The notes beneath the pieces were generated by a model. The model ran no database searches and was not told the origin of the DNA. It was given only the letters and a program-made list of their open reading frames with translations. A stretch of 64,000 bases of DNA from contig NZ_LACC01000025.1 of the NCBI RefSeq assembly GCF_000967965.1, forward strand, positions 103,792 to 167,791, read 5' to 3'. The position numbers and the translations under genes were made by a program. Positions 51,858 to 59,661 of the stretch are shown in pieces; position 1 is the first letter of the stretch, and each line of letters starts with the position of its first letter. Origin of the DNA: Pseudomonas fluorescens (GTDB lineage: Bacteria > Pseudomonadota > Gammaproteobacteria > Pseudomonadales > Pseudomonadaceae).

Positions 51858-52814
51858 ATGATTTTCCCGGACATGAGAGGCTTGCCCCTGCACCGTGTGA
51901 TGATGCGCACGGTCACCGAGTTCATCGCCGACGAGATGTCGACCTATGCCTCGGCGCTGGCCTATCAAATGCTCTTTTCGCTGTTTCCGTTCATTCTGTT
52001 CCTGATCGCACTGATCGGCTTCCTGCATCTGCCTGACTTCTTCTCCTGGCTGCGCCTGCAATCGGAACTCGTATTGCCGCCCCAGGCGCTGGAGCAGGTC
52101 AACCCGGTGATCGACCAGCTTCAGCAGTCCAAGGGGGGGCTGCTGTCAGTGGGTATCGTGATTGCGCTGTATACCGCCTCCGCCGGTGTGCGGCTGATGA
52201 TGAGCGCGATGAACGCAGCCTACGACGTGGTTGAAGGGCGCCCACTGTGGAAACGCTTTCCGTTGTCGATCATCTACACCGTCGGCATTGCCGGCATGTT
52301 GCTGATCGCCGCGGCACTGATGGTGCTCGGGCCGCAGGTGATGAGCTGGATCGCTGCGCAGGTCGGCCTTGAGTACTTCATCGTCACGCTCTGGACCATC
52401 GCACGCTGGCCGGTGATCGTGATTTTGCTGATGGTCGCGGTGGCGTTGATCTACTACGTCATGCCCGACGTCAAACAGGAATTCCGCTTCATCACCCCGG
52501 GCTCAGTGCTGGCGGTGGTGGTATGGATCATCGCGTCCCTGGGCTTCGGTTTGTACGTCAAGGAGTTCGCCAACTACAACGCCATGTATGGCAGTATCGG
52601 TGCGATCATCGTGTTGTTGCTGTACTTCTACATTTCCGCCGCGGTGCTGCTGCTGGGCGCGGAAATGAATGCCGTGATCGAGCACATGTCACGAGAGGGC
52701 AAGGACCCTGGTGAAAAAGTGGCTGGCGAGCATGGTCCCGTCCATGAGGAAAAACACCACGTGTCGGGCCTGGGCCGCGATCACTCACACAAACCGACCA
52801 TTGATGAAACCTGA
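51858..52814 (+). CDS. YihY/BrkB family inner-membrane protein
   Basis: This 318-residue membrane protein has about six helices, including FIADEMSTYASALAYQMLFSLFPFILFLIALIGF near the start and YGSIGAIIVLLLYFYISAAVLLLGAEMNAV near the end, typical of the YihY (formerly 'ribonuclease BN') family. Function is unknown; transport or efflux has been proposed for the family. The C-terminal 40 residues are charged and cytoplasmic. ATG 51858 has GGAGA six bases upstream and is preferred over the longer frame. The deformylase gene follows after two bases. Confidence 0.88.
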   Translation: MIFPDMRGLPLHRVMMRTVTEFIADEMSTYASALAYQMLFSLFPFILFLIALIGFLHLPDFFSWLRLQSELVLPPQALEQVNPVIDQLQQSKGGLLSVGIVIALYTASAGVRLMMSAMNAAYDVVEGRPLWKRFPLSIIYTVGIAGMLLIAAALMVLGPQVMSWIAAQVGLEYFIVTLWTIARWPVIVILLMVAVALIYYVMPDVKQEFRFITPGSVLAVVVWIIASLGFGLYVKEFANYNAMYGSIGAIIVLLLYFYISAAVLLLGAEMNAVIEHMSREGKDPGEKVAGEHGPVHEEKHHVSGLGRDHSHKPTIDET

Positions 52815-52816
52815 TC

Positions 52817-53356
52817 ATGATTCGTGAAATTCTGAAAATGGGCGATGAGCGCCTGCTGCGCATTGCCCCGCCAGTGCCGGTCGAGATGTTCGACAGCCCC
52901 GAACTGTGGCAACTGATCGATGACATGTTCCAGACCATGGAAAGTGTGGGGGGCGTTGGCCTGGCCGCTCCGCAGATCGGCGTCGACCTGCAACTGGTGA
53001 TCTTCGGTTTCGAGCACAGCGAGCGTTATCCGGATGCCGAGGCCGTGCCGCAGACGATCCTGATCAACCCGTTGATCACACCGCTGAGCCCGACCCTGGA
53101 AGAGGGCTTCGAAGGCTGTCTGTCCGTGCCTGGCCTGCGTGGTGCGGTGCAGCGTTACCAGCAGATTCGCTACGAAGGCGTCGACCCCAAGGGTGAACCC
53201 ATCGTGCGTTTTGCCTCGGGGTTTCATGCGCGGGTGGTGCAGCATGAGTGTGACCACCTGATCGGCCGCCTGTACCCGTCGCGCATTACCGACTTCAGCA
53301 AGTTTGGCTTCACCGAAGTGATGTTCCCGGACCTGGATCCCAACGCGGACGAATAG
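52817..53356 (+). CDS. def: Peptide deformylase
   Basis: This enzyme removes the formyl group from new N-terminal methionines. It has 179 residues with all three motifs: GVGLAAPQIG, EGCLSVP (metal-binding Cys) and QHECDHLIG (metal-binding histidines and catalytic Glu). It starts two bases after the YihY stop codon, so they form one unit. It is an additional or alternative copy in context, because it is not beside fmt as the main one is. Confidence 0.95.
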   Translation: MIREILKMGDERLLRIAPPVPVEMFDSPELWQLIDDMFQTMESVGGVGLAAPQIGVDLQLVIFGFEHSERYPDAEAVPQTILINPLITPLSPTLEEGFEGCLSVPGLRGAVQRYQQIRYEGVDPKGEPIVRFASGFHARVVQHECDHLIGRLYPSRITDFSKFGFTEVMFPDLDPNADE

Positions 53357-53403
53357 ATCACCGCAAAACCCTGTGGGAGCGAGCTCCAACTGGCTTGAGT
53401 AAG

Positions 53404-53820
53404 TTAAACGGTTGGTTCCAACCCCATCGCAATCATCGGCTTGCTGCGCGCATAGCGGCTCAACCGTTCAACCATCGCGTAAGGCATCGGCGGATCGAAC
53501 GTAAACCCGCGTCGCTCATAAAAGCCCCGCAAATCCGGATGGCAGAACAACCACACCGGCAGTTCGCACTCCTTCACCGCAGCCGCAATCAACCCGGCGG
53601 CAAGCCCTTGTTCGCGACACCCCGGATCGACAAATAACCCGGTCAGCCAATGTCCACCGGACACCGGCCGTAAACACAGCACGGCAACGATCTGCTCACG
53701 CCGGGCCACCCACAGCTGCGCATCGCGCACGGCTTTCATCGACGATTGGTGAGCGCGGTAGAACTTGTTCATCAATGGCCATAACGGCTCGTCGAGCAGG
53801 GTGAATTGGGTATCGGGCAT
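53404..53820 (-). CDS. GNAT family N-acetyltransferase
   Basis: This 138-residue acetyltransferase has the acetyl-CoA loop LFVDPGCREQGLAAGLIAAAV and a C-terminal RGFYERRGFTFD typical of the family. The acceptor is unknown. ATG 53820 gives the normal N-terminus; the frame extends further up without support. The ribosome site is weak. Confidence 0.85.
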   Translation of the reverse strand: MPDTQFTLLDEPLWPLMNKFYRAHQSSMKAVRDAQLWVARREQIVAVLCLRPVSGGHWLTGLFVDPGCREQGLAAGLIAAAVKECELPVWLFCHPDLRGFYERRGFTFDPPMPYAMVERLSRYARSKPMIAMGLEPTV

Positions 53821-53922
53821 GGTCTCGGACTGTCGGTGTGCAAAGCGGGCGATTATAAAAGAACGCGCGCGCCGGGATAGGTGTATACCTGATCTCACAT
53901 CCCCATGAGTGGAGTACGCATC

Positions 53923-54033
53923 ATGTCCAAAGGTATGGATTCAAAGAAAGCGGCGAAAAAGAAACCGGTGAAAACCGCCATTGAAAAGCGCGCGGACAAG
54001 AAAGCCAAGAAGGTCGGGGTGTTCGGTCACTGA
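53923..54033 (+). CDS. 36-residue lysine-rich small protein
   Basis: The frame encodes MSKGMDSKKAAKKKPVKTAI and then EKRADKKAKKVGVFGH: 13 of 36 residues are lysine, so it is strongly basic and probably binds nucleic acid or acidic partners. GGAG lies eight bases before the ATG, and a perfect 13-bp hairpin follows the stop, so it has the marks of a real gene. I do not know its function; similar short lysine-rich frames occur in Pseudomonas annotations. Confidence 0.7.
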   Translation: MSKGMDSKKAAKKKPVKTAIEKRADKKAKKVGVFGH

Positions 54034-54046
54034 TTCAGCGTTGATT

Positions 54047-54075
54047 GATCGCTCCCATGCAACATGGGAGCGATC
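54047..54075. terminator. Hairpin after the small lysine-rich gene
   Basis: GATCGCTCCCATG-CAA-CATGGGAGCGATC, a perfect 13-bp stem, 13 bases past the stop codon. No U-tract follows, so termination is likely but not certain. Confidence 0.65.
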
Positions 54076-54149
54076 CTCCAGAAAATAATCTGCAAGATTT
54101 CCCAAGGCCAATGCACAGAAGGGGACTGGTCCCCGATCTGAGCAACGCC

Positions 54150-54716
54150 ATGCCCCATTACTTTGATAGCGCCCACCAAGAAGAAATCGAAACCCTGCGC
54201 CGACGCTTCACCGCGCGCACCGAATGGCCGACCTGGTTGCTGTTGATCGGTGTATGCAGTGGCTGGTTTGGTATCGTGTTGAACAGCCATCGATTGGGTT
54301 TGTGGTGGAGCACGCTGTTGCTGATTCCTTTGCTGGTGCTGTGGTTATCCGTGCAACACGAACTGCTGCACGGCCATCCCACGCGCTGGCCAACCCTGAA
54401 CAAAATCCTTGGCTACGCGCCGTTTGCCGTCTGGTATCCGTACACCTTGTACCGCGATAGCCATTTGCTGCATCACCGTGACGAGGATCTGGCCATCGGC
54501 GTATCGGCACTGTTCAAGGCGCAATACTCGGACCTGGTGACGTTCTTTGAAAAGGTCGATCTGCCGATCGATCTGTTGAACCAGACCCTGGGTCAGATGA
54601 GTGAAAAACGACAGAAACCCCGTGAGGTCGTCGAAGCGTTTTTGCGTGAGCAGCCGCAGGTGTGGAAGGGCTGGGTGCCGGGGGAGGTGGTTAGCAAGGT
54701 GAGTGCAAGCTTGTAG
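54150..54716 (+). pseudogene. Chimeric ORF: fatty acid desaturase N-part fused to betaine/choline-binding-protein C-end
   Basis: The first about 114 residues are a membrane fatty acid desaturase, with two helices (WPTWLLLIGVCSGWFGIVL, WWSTLLLIPLLVLWLSV) and two histidine boxes, HELLHGH and HLLHH. After HHRDEDL the sequence changes: IGVSALFKAQYSDLVTFFEKVDLPIDLLNQTLGQ onward, ending FLREQPQVWKGWVPGEVVSKVSASL, resembles the C-terminus of OpuAC-type glycine betaine/choline binding proteins. The third histidine box and the rest of the desaturase are missing, so it is probably inactive. The join near 54492 looks like an in-frame deletion between two genes. Start ATG 54150 has a weak ribosome site. 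Confidence 0.65.
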
Positions 54717-54740
54717 TTTTGTGCTGTCTGGAAGGTAGCC

Positions 54741-54833
54741 ATCGCGAGCAGGCTCGCTCCCACATTAGGTCTGTATTGCCCACACATCCCGTGGTCAACC
54801 AAGATCCCCTGTAGGAGCGAGCCTGCTCGCGAT
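54741..54833. repeat. REP inverted pair
   Basis: Arms ATCGCGAGCAGGCTCGCTCC and its inverted copy, between the chimeric ORF and the GST gene. Confidence 0.88.
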
Positions 54834-54845
54834 TGATCTCAAGTC

Positions 54846-55448
54846 TTACGCCAATTCGGCGGCCAACGCCGCTTTCACCGCCGGCCGCTGATCCACCCTG
54901 GCTTGAAACCTTGCCAACGCCGGCCACTCATTCAATTCAATATCGAACAACCGAGCCCAACGCAGCACCGTAAACAAATACGCATCAGCAATGCTGAACC
55001 CGCCCGCCATCAAGTAATCCTGCCGCTCCAGCGTCTGGTTCAACACGGCAAAACGCTTGAACAATTTCTCCTTGATCAGCGCTTTCATCTCTTCGGGAAA
55101 TCGAGCGTTGAACAGCCAACCGAGCCCGCCATGAATCTCCGTCGAGATGAAGTTCAGGCATTCCTGTAACCGTACCCGCTCGAATGTCTCCTGCGCTGCG
55201 GCCAGTTTCGCTTGCGGCCGCAGATCAGCCAGGAATTGCAGAATTGCCGGCCCTTCGGTCAGCACTTCGCCGTTATCCAGTTGCAAGGCTGCGACGTAAC
55301 CCTTGGGGTTGATGGCGAGAAAGTCGTCGCCGTCGGCCGTGGTTTTGCTGATGTTGTCGACGCGGATCAATTGGAAAGGCAGTTCCAATTCGCGCAACAC
55401 AATGTGTGGCGCCAGCGAGCAGGCTTCGGGGGCGTAATACAGCTTCAT
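54846..55448 (-). CDS. gstA: Glutathione S-transferase, beta-class-like
   Basis: This 200-residue GST has an N-terminal thioredoxin-fold domain with the beta-class cysteine in MKLYYAPEACSLAPHIVL (Cys10) and glutathione-binding TEGPAILQFLA, and an all-helical C-terminal domain. It conjugates or reduces with glutathione; the substrate is unknown. It is divergent from a LysR-type regulator gene, which may control it. Confidence 0.9.
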   Translation of the reverse strand: MKLYYAPEACSLAPHIVLRELELPFQLIRVDNISKTTADGDDFLAINPKGYVAALQLDNGEVLTEGPAILQFLADLRPQAKLAAAQETFERVRLQECLNFISTEIHGGLGWLFNARFPEEMKALIKEKLFKRFAVLNQTLERQDYLMAGGFSIADAYLFTVLRWARLFDIELNEWPALARFQARVDQRPAVKAALAAELA

Positions 55449-55547
55449 GGGGCGGGCTCTGGTTGTGGATTTACGCCAGTGTCATAGTGCGCGGTGCCAC
55501 CGATAAAATTAATCTTTCAGAAAACTGCCATAAGGAAAGCTACTGCC

Positions 55548-56438
55548 ATGATGAACCTGATGCACTGGCGAATGGTGGTGGCTGTGGCGGATACCGGCAA
55601 CATCACCCGGGCCGCCGACCGGGTCGGTATGACCCAGTCAGGTGCCAGCCAGGCCCTGGCCTTGATCGAGGAAAACCTCGGTGTTCAATTGTTCACCCGG
55701 GAAAACCGCCAAACCTTGCCGACAGCCATCGGCCTGGCGGTCATCGAGCAGGCGCGGACCATGCTCGGTGCGCTGCAAGCCATTCGGAGCACCGTCGAGG
55801 CCGCAAAAGGTGTTGAACGCGGGACGATTCGCCTGGCCAGTTTTCCCATGGTCCTGGCGACCTTTCTGCCGCCTTTGCTGCGTCAGTTCAATCGGCTTTA
55901 CCCCGGCATTGAGGTGGTTGCCCTGGAAGTCAGCGATGACGAAGTGGAAACCCTGCTCGACGCGGGACTGGTGGATGTCGGCGTGGTCCTCAATCCGTCT
56001 GCCGAGCGCAAGGCCAGTCCATTGGGACGCGATGCCTGGATGGCGGTATTGCCCGGCGGCCATCTGCTGGCGCGGCGTTCCCATGAAGAAGGCGTCTGCC
56101 TCGAAGAGTTGGTGACGCAACCTTTTGTACTGGCCACGGGCGGTTGTTCGACCAATGCGCGAAGCCTGGCTGCCGATGCGGGGCTGCAACTGCAGGATGT
56201 GCGCGTCGAGGTTCGCGAATGGAGCAGTGCGTTCACCCTGGTGCGGGAAAACATCGGCGTGAGCCTGGTTCCGGAGATGACGCTGCCGGGTAATCGGCAG
56301 GGTTTGCGCGTGGTGCCGGTGCTGCCGCAGATCGACCGTGAGTTTGCTTTGGTGGTCGCGACAAACAAACCACCGTCGGCGGCGGTGCAAGCCCTGCTGG
56401 GTATGCTCGACAGACGGCAACCCCCAACAAGCAGCTGA
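55548..56438 (+). CDS. LysR-family transcriptional regulator
   Basis: This 296-residue regulator has an N-terminal winged helix (about 1-62, VAVADTGNITRAADRVGMTQSGASQALALIEENLGVQLFTRE) and a periplasmic-binding-like effector domain (about 90-290). AAGGAAA lies about 10 bases before the tandem ATGATG start. Divergence from gstA suggests that gene as a target, by the usual rule for LysR proteins. The inducer is unknown. Confidence 0.9.
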   Translation: MMNLMHWRMVVAVADTGNITRAADRVGMTQSGASQALALIEENLGVQLFTRENRQTLPTAIGLAVIEQARTMLGALQAIRSTVEAAKGVERGTIRLASFPMVLATFLPPLLRQFNRLYPGIEVVALEVSDDEVETLLDAGLVDVGVVLNPSAERKASPLGRDAWMAVLPGGHLLARRSHEEGVCLEELVTQPFVLATGGCSTNARSLAADAGLQLQDVRVEVREWSSAFTLVRENIGVSLVPEMTLPGNRQGLRVVPVLPQIDREFALVVATNKPPSAAVQALLGMLDRRQPPTSS

Positions 56439-56835
56439 ATCGTTTTTGTCCTCAATGCTGGCCGACTAGTGGCCTTGCAAGCCCAAGGTTGCTGTCTATG
56501 ATCACCTGTAACTAACCATGTCGGCCGTGATGGGGCGGTCGATGTCTTGGCGAAAGAGTGCGCAATCGAAGGCGCCAACACTTGATGACAAGGAGCTGTC
56601 CGCTAAATGGAATTTGTTGTGAACCTGTTAGGGTTGGCCCGCATGCGGGCTATCAAGAGAAGGATGTCTTGATGAGCGTGTCGCTATAAGGACCCTCCGA
56701 TTGATCATCAATTATCACCTGACTAGTCCTTCTTTTTTGGAGGGATGCGTGTGCCTGTTCCATGGAACGTAGTGGTGGATGTGAAAGACCTGCAACTTTC
56801 ATCAATCAAAAAACCGCGCTGAAGGTGATACAACA
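56439..56835. other. Gap between the LysR gene and the double-PAS chemoreceptor
   Basis: This 397-base stretch has no firm gene. It holds a possible 21-codon ORF (56607-56672) and the leader of the chemoreceptor, whose ribosome site GAAGGTGAT lies 56821-56829. No clear promoter was identified. Confidence 0.6.
56607..56672 (+). CDS. Possible 21-residue small ORF
   Basis: The frame encodes MEFVVNLLGLARMRAIKRRM plus a final Ser. AAGGAG lies ten bases before the ATG. The peptide is a short hydrophobic stretch followed by a basic tail, like some membrane-seeking micropeptides. There is no other support; chance is possible. Confidence 0.3.
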   Translation: MEFVVNLLGLARMRAIKRRMS

Positions 56836-58155
56836 ATGTTCAACCTACATCACAAGGCTGACCTGCTGGAAATCGAACGATTCAGCTGTGCGCTGACTGA
56901 GGCTAATGCCAAGTTGGCGGTGATCAGTCGTTCGATGGCGATGATTGAATTCACTCCGGACGGCATTGTCATCGATGCCAACGAAAACTTTTGCAATGCC
57001 ATGGGCTACAGCGCCGACGAAGTGCGCGGCAAGCATCACCGGGTCTTTTGCGAAGAGCAGTATTACCGCAGCGATGAGTACACCAAGTTATGGCGCGACC
57101 TCGCGCGGGGCGAACCGCTGAGCGGGACCTTTTTGCGCTTGCACAAGAGTGGTCGGGAGATCTGGCTCGAAGCCAGCTACATGCCGGTGCTGGGCCCCGA
57201 CCGGCAGGTGAAAAGCGTGATCAAGGTCGCCACCGACATCACCTCACGGGTCAACAAGGAACACGAAAACGAAAGCAGGCTCGCTGCGATAGGCCGTTCA
57301 ATGGCCGTGATCGAGTTCACGCCCGAAGGCAAGGTCATCACCGCCAACGAGAACTTCCTGAAAACCATGCAGTACTCGCTCAACGAAGTGGTGGGGCAGC
57401 ATCACAGCCTGTTCTGCCACCGTGCCGAAGCCGAGTCCCAGGGTTACCGGAATTTCTGGGCTTCGCTCAACCGCGGCGAATATCACTCCCATCGTTTCGA
57501 GCGCAGGAACAAGCAGGGTCAGACAATATTCCTGGAAGCCTCCTACAACCCGTTGTTCGACGCCAAGGGGCGGTTGTACAAAGTGGTCAAGTTCGCCAGC
57601 GATATCACCCACCAGATGACCACCCTGCAAACCGCCGCTGAATCGGCCCACAGCACCTCGGTGCAAAACGACGTCTGTGCGCGCAAGGGTTCCGAGGTGG
57701 TGCAGCAGACGGTGCAGATCATCCAGGACATTTCCCGGGACTTGAACGAGGCGGCATTGAGCATCGACGCCGTGAGCAAACAGTCCGACATCATCGGCAC
57801 CATCGTGCAGACCATTCGTGGCATTGCCGATCAGACCAACTTGCTTGCGCTAAACGCGGCGATCGAAGCGGCCCGCGCCGGTGAGCACGGGCGCGGGTTT
57901 GCGGTGGTGGCCGATGAAGTGCGCAGCCTTGCTGCGCGCACCAGTCAGGCGACGCTGGAGATTGTCGAGGTGGTGCGCAAGAACCACGATTTGTCGTTGA
58001 GTGCGGTGTCGAGCATGCAATCGAGTCTGAGTCGAACCGGGCTCGGCGTTGAATTGGCGAACGAGGCAGGGGAGGTGATTCTGGAAATCCAGCAGGGTTC
58101 GCGGCATGTGGTGGATGCGATCAGTCAGTTCAATTCGACGTTGCAATTGAACTAG
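56836..58155 (+). CDS. Soluble double-PAS methyl-accepting chemoreceptor (BdlA-like)
   Basis: This cytoplasmic sensor has 439 residues without membrane helices: PAS1 (about 25-137) and PAS2 (about 147-258), each with the ending EASYxPxxxxxGxxxxVxKxxxDIT, then a short signalling domain with NLLALNAAIEAARAGEHGRGFAVVADEVRSLA. The layout matches BdlA, which links redox or nutrient cues to biofilm dispersal, and the Aer-like receptors. The signalling domain is short for an MCP. A terminator follows. Confidence 0.88.
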   Translation: MFNLHHKADLLEIERFSCALTEANAKLAVISRSMAMIEFTPDGIVIDANENFCNAMGYSADEVRGKHHRVFCEEQYYRSDEYTKLWRDLARGEPLSGTFLRLHKSGREIWLEASYMPVLGPDRQVKSVIKVATDITSRVNKEHENESRLAAIGRSMAVIEFTPEGKVITANENFLKTMQYSLNEVVGQHHSLFCHRAEAESQGYRNFWASLNRGEYHSHRFERRNKQGQTIFLEASYNPLFDAKGRLYKVVKFASDITHQMTTLQTAAESAHSTSVQNDVCARKGSEVVQQTVQIIQDISRDLNEAALSIDAVSKQSDIIGTIVQTIRGIADQTNLLALNAAIEAARAGEHGRGFAVVADEVRSLAARTSQATLEIVEVVRKNHDLSLSAVSSMQSSLSRTGLGVELANEAGEVILEIQQGSRHVVDAISQFNSTLQLN

Positions 58156-58167
58156 CCGCGGCAAATG

Positions 58168-58198
58168 AAAAAGGGTCCCGGTAGAGGGACACTTTTTT
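58168..58198 (+). terminator. Terminator of the double-PAS chemoreceptor gene
   Basis: AAAAAGGGTCCC and GGGACACTTTTTT arms, with one mismatch and a seven-base loop, 13 bases past the stop codon. Confidence 0.85.
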
Positions 58199-58228
58199 AT
58201 TGTGTGGTGGGCAGCAACCTGTGGCCAT

Positions 58229-58864
58229 TCAGGGCAAGCCGTTGCAGCCGTGCTTGAGGAACCCCGGACGCTGCGCCAGGCGCTGGAAATACTCATCGAC
58301 AGCGGGGAAGTCAGGCCGGTCGATCGGCGTCATCAGCCAGCGATTGACCGATAAACCGATGACAACGTCTGCCAGGGAAAAGCGTGGTCCGGCGACATAC
58401 GCCTTGGTGGTCGCGAGTTGATGTTCGAGGATGCCCATTTTCTGGTTCCAGCCGCGGATGCCGACTTCGAGGCGATGGGCGTCCTGGAACTCCGGGTCCT
58501 TGCGCACCAGCGCCATGAACGCATAGCTCCAGGAAGGATTGAGCTCGGTGGCTTGCCAGTCCATCCACTGTTCCACCCGGGCGCGTGCCGCCGGTTCGGT
58601 GGGCAGCAGATCGTGCTGGTGTTGGTGTTTGCCGGCCAGATAGCGGCAGATGGTATTGGATTCCCACAACACGCCGGCTTCATCGATGATCACCGGCACC
58701 TGTGCGTTGGGATTGAAGCGCAGGAACTCGGGGCTGTGGGTAGATGCAAAACCACTTCCCCAGTCCTCGCGTTCGTAGGTTATGCCCAGCTCCTCGCAGG
58801 TCCACAGGACTTTTCGGACGTTGATGGACGAGGCTTTGCCGAGAATCTTCAGTGTGTGTTCCAT
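58229..58864 (-). CDS. Glutathione S-transferase family protein
   Basis: This 211-residue GST has an N-terminal thioredoxin-fold domain (ILGKASSINVRKVLWTCEELGI, with SSINVRK as the active-site loop, and VLWESNTICRYLA as the glutathione motif) and a helical C-terminal domain. It differs clearly from the other GST in this window, which carries Cys10. The substrate is unknown. The frame starts at ATG in front of EHTLKILG. Confidence 0.88.
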   Translation of the reverse strand: MEHTLKILGKASSINVRKVLWTCEELGITYEREDWGSGFASTHSPEFLRFNPNAQVPVIIDEAGVLWESNTICRYLAGKHQHQHDLLPTEPAARARVEQWMDWQATELNPSWSYAFMALVRKDPEFQDAHRLEVGIRGWNQKMGILEHQLATTKAYVAGPRFSLADVVIGLSVNRWLMTPIDRPDFPAVDEYFQRLAQRPGFLKHGCNGLP

Positions 58865-59253
58865 TTGAGCAACTCCATCGCGTATGGCGTATGTGTAATT
58901 GTAGGAGTGGTCTGTAGGAAAGGCGTTTCGGCAGGTTTTCGCTACCTACGATTTCTTGCGTCATTGCCTACAACTACGCCAGAATCCGCCGGCTTGTGCG
59001 CCTGGTATCCGGACTCTATCGTTCCGTGTCGCTGCAAATTCAGCGATCGGGTCTAGCAGCCTGGATACTTTAGACGCATGACGTCCATCCTTCGTGATCT
59101 TGCCTGTCAGTTCACGTTATGGCGGTTGTGCGTGGGAAGACCTTCGGGTCTACCGGGTTCTAGAGTCCTGGTCTGCTAGCCCGCGCACGGCTGCCACCTT
59201 GTTTTTCGTCTAGCAGCGAACTGTGGCAGCTCCATCACTCTAGGAGCATTGCC
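58865..59253. other. Divergent gap with a structured leader upstream of the DUF6124 gene
   Basis: This 389-base region between a GST gene (minus) and a DUF6124 gene (plus) has no coding frame. Its right third (59128-59230) contains several strong complementary segments, described as a separate leader entry. A ten-base repeat GTCTAGCAGC occurs at 59051-59060 and 59208-59217. Confidence 0.8.
59128..59230 (+). ncRNA. Candidate structured 5' leader RNA of the DUF6124 gene
   Basis: Paired segments seen by eye: GTGCGTGGG (59128-59136) with CCCGCGCAC (59180-59188), nine pairs; inside it AGACC-UUCG-GGUCU (59138-59151), a stable UUCG tetraloop hairpin; GCTGCCAC (59190-59197) with GTGGCAGC (59223-59230); and CTGCTAG (59173-59179) with CTAGCAG (59210-59216), which would cross the previous helix as a pseudoknot. 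The last helix ends 11 bases before the ribosome site AGGAG (59242-59246). The regulatory role is inferred. Confidence 0.55.
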
Positions 59254-59502
59254 ATGTTCAAACCCACGCCCACCCCCCCACGCAATCCCAGCCCAATGTT
59301 CTCCATCTCACCCGGCATCAACAACGAGACTCTGTTGGCGCACGCCTGCGAATCGTTGGCCTCGGCGAGTGTCATGACCAATGACTTTGCTGCTTTTCTG
59401 GAAGGTAGCCAGCGCAATACGGCATTGGCGATCGCACAGATCATCATGCTGGCTGAACTGGCGGTGAATCGTGTGCTGGATAACCTCGATCCGCAGGATT
59501 AA
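59254..59502 (+). CDS. DUF6124 family small protein
   Basis: This 82-residue protein has a proline-rich, disordered start (MFKPTPTPPRNPSPMF) and a helical remainder with ISPGINNETLLAHACESLASASVM and a hydrophobic C-terminal helix. I recognise it as the DUF6124 (formerly DUF3077-like) type, present in several copies in fluorescens-group genomes; function is unknown. AGGAG lies seven bases before the ATG, directly behind the structured leader. A REP hairpin follows. Confidence 0.8.
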   Translation: MFKPTPTPPRNPSPMFSISPGINNETLLAHACESLASASVMTNDFAAFLEGSQRNTALAIAQIIMLAELAVNRVLDNLDPQD

Positions 59503-59512
59503 TCGCGGAAAC

Positions 59513-59644
59513 TGTGGCGAGGGAGCTTGCTCCCGTTCGGCGGCGTAGCCGTCGTAAACCATGACATTCGGTGTACCAGATCCACCGGGAACGCAGGTTT
59601 TGGGGCCGCTTCGCAACCCAGCGGGAGCAAGCTCCCTCGCCACA
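59513..59644. repeat. Long REP hairpin, second family
   Basis: Arms TGTGGCGAGGGAGCTTGCTC and the inverted copy, with an inner inverted part. It lies between the convergent DUF6124 and gntR genes and may terminate both. Confidence 0.88.
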
Positions 59645-59661
59645 ATGGATATGTGTCTCGC

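Noticed and set aside
56549..56566. TGGCGAAAGAGTGCGC as a sigma-54 promoter
   Set aside because: The GG and GC elements are not ten bases apart.
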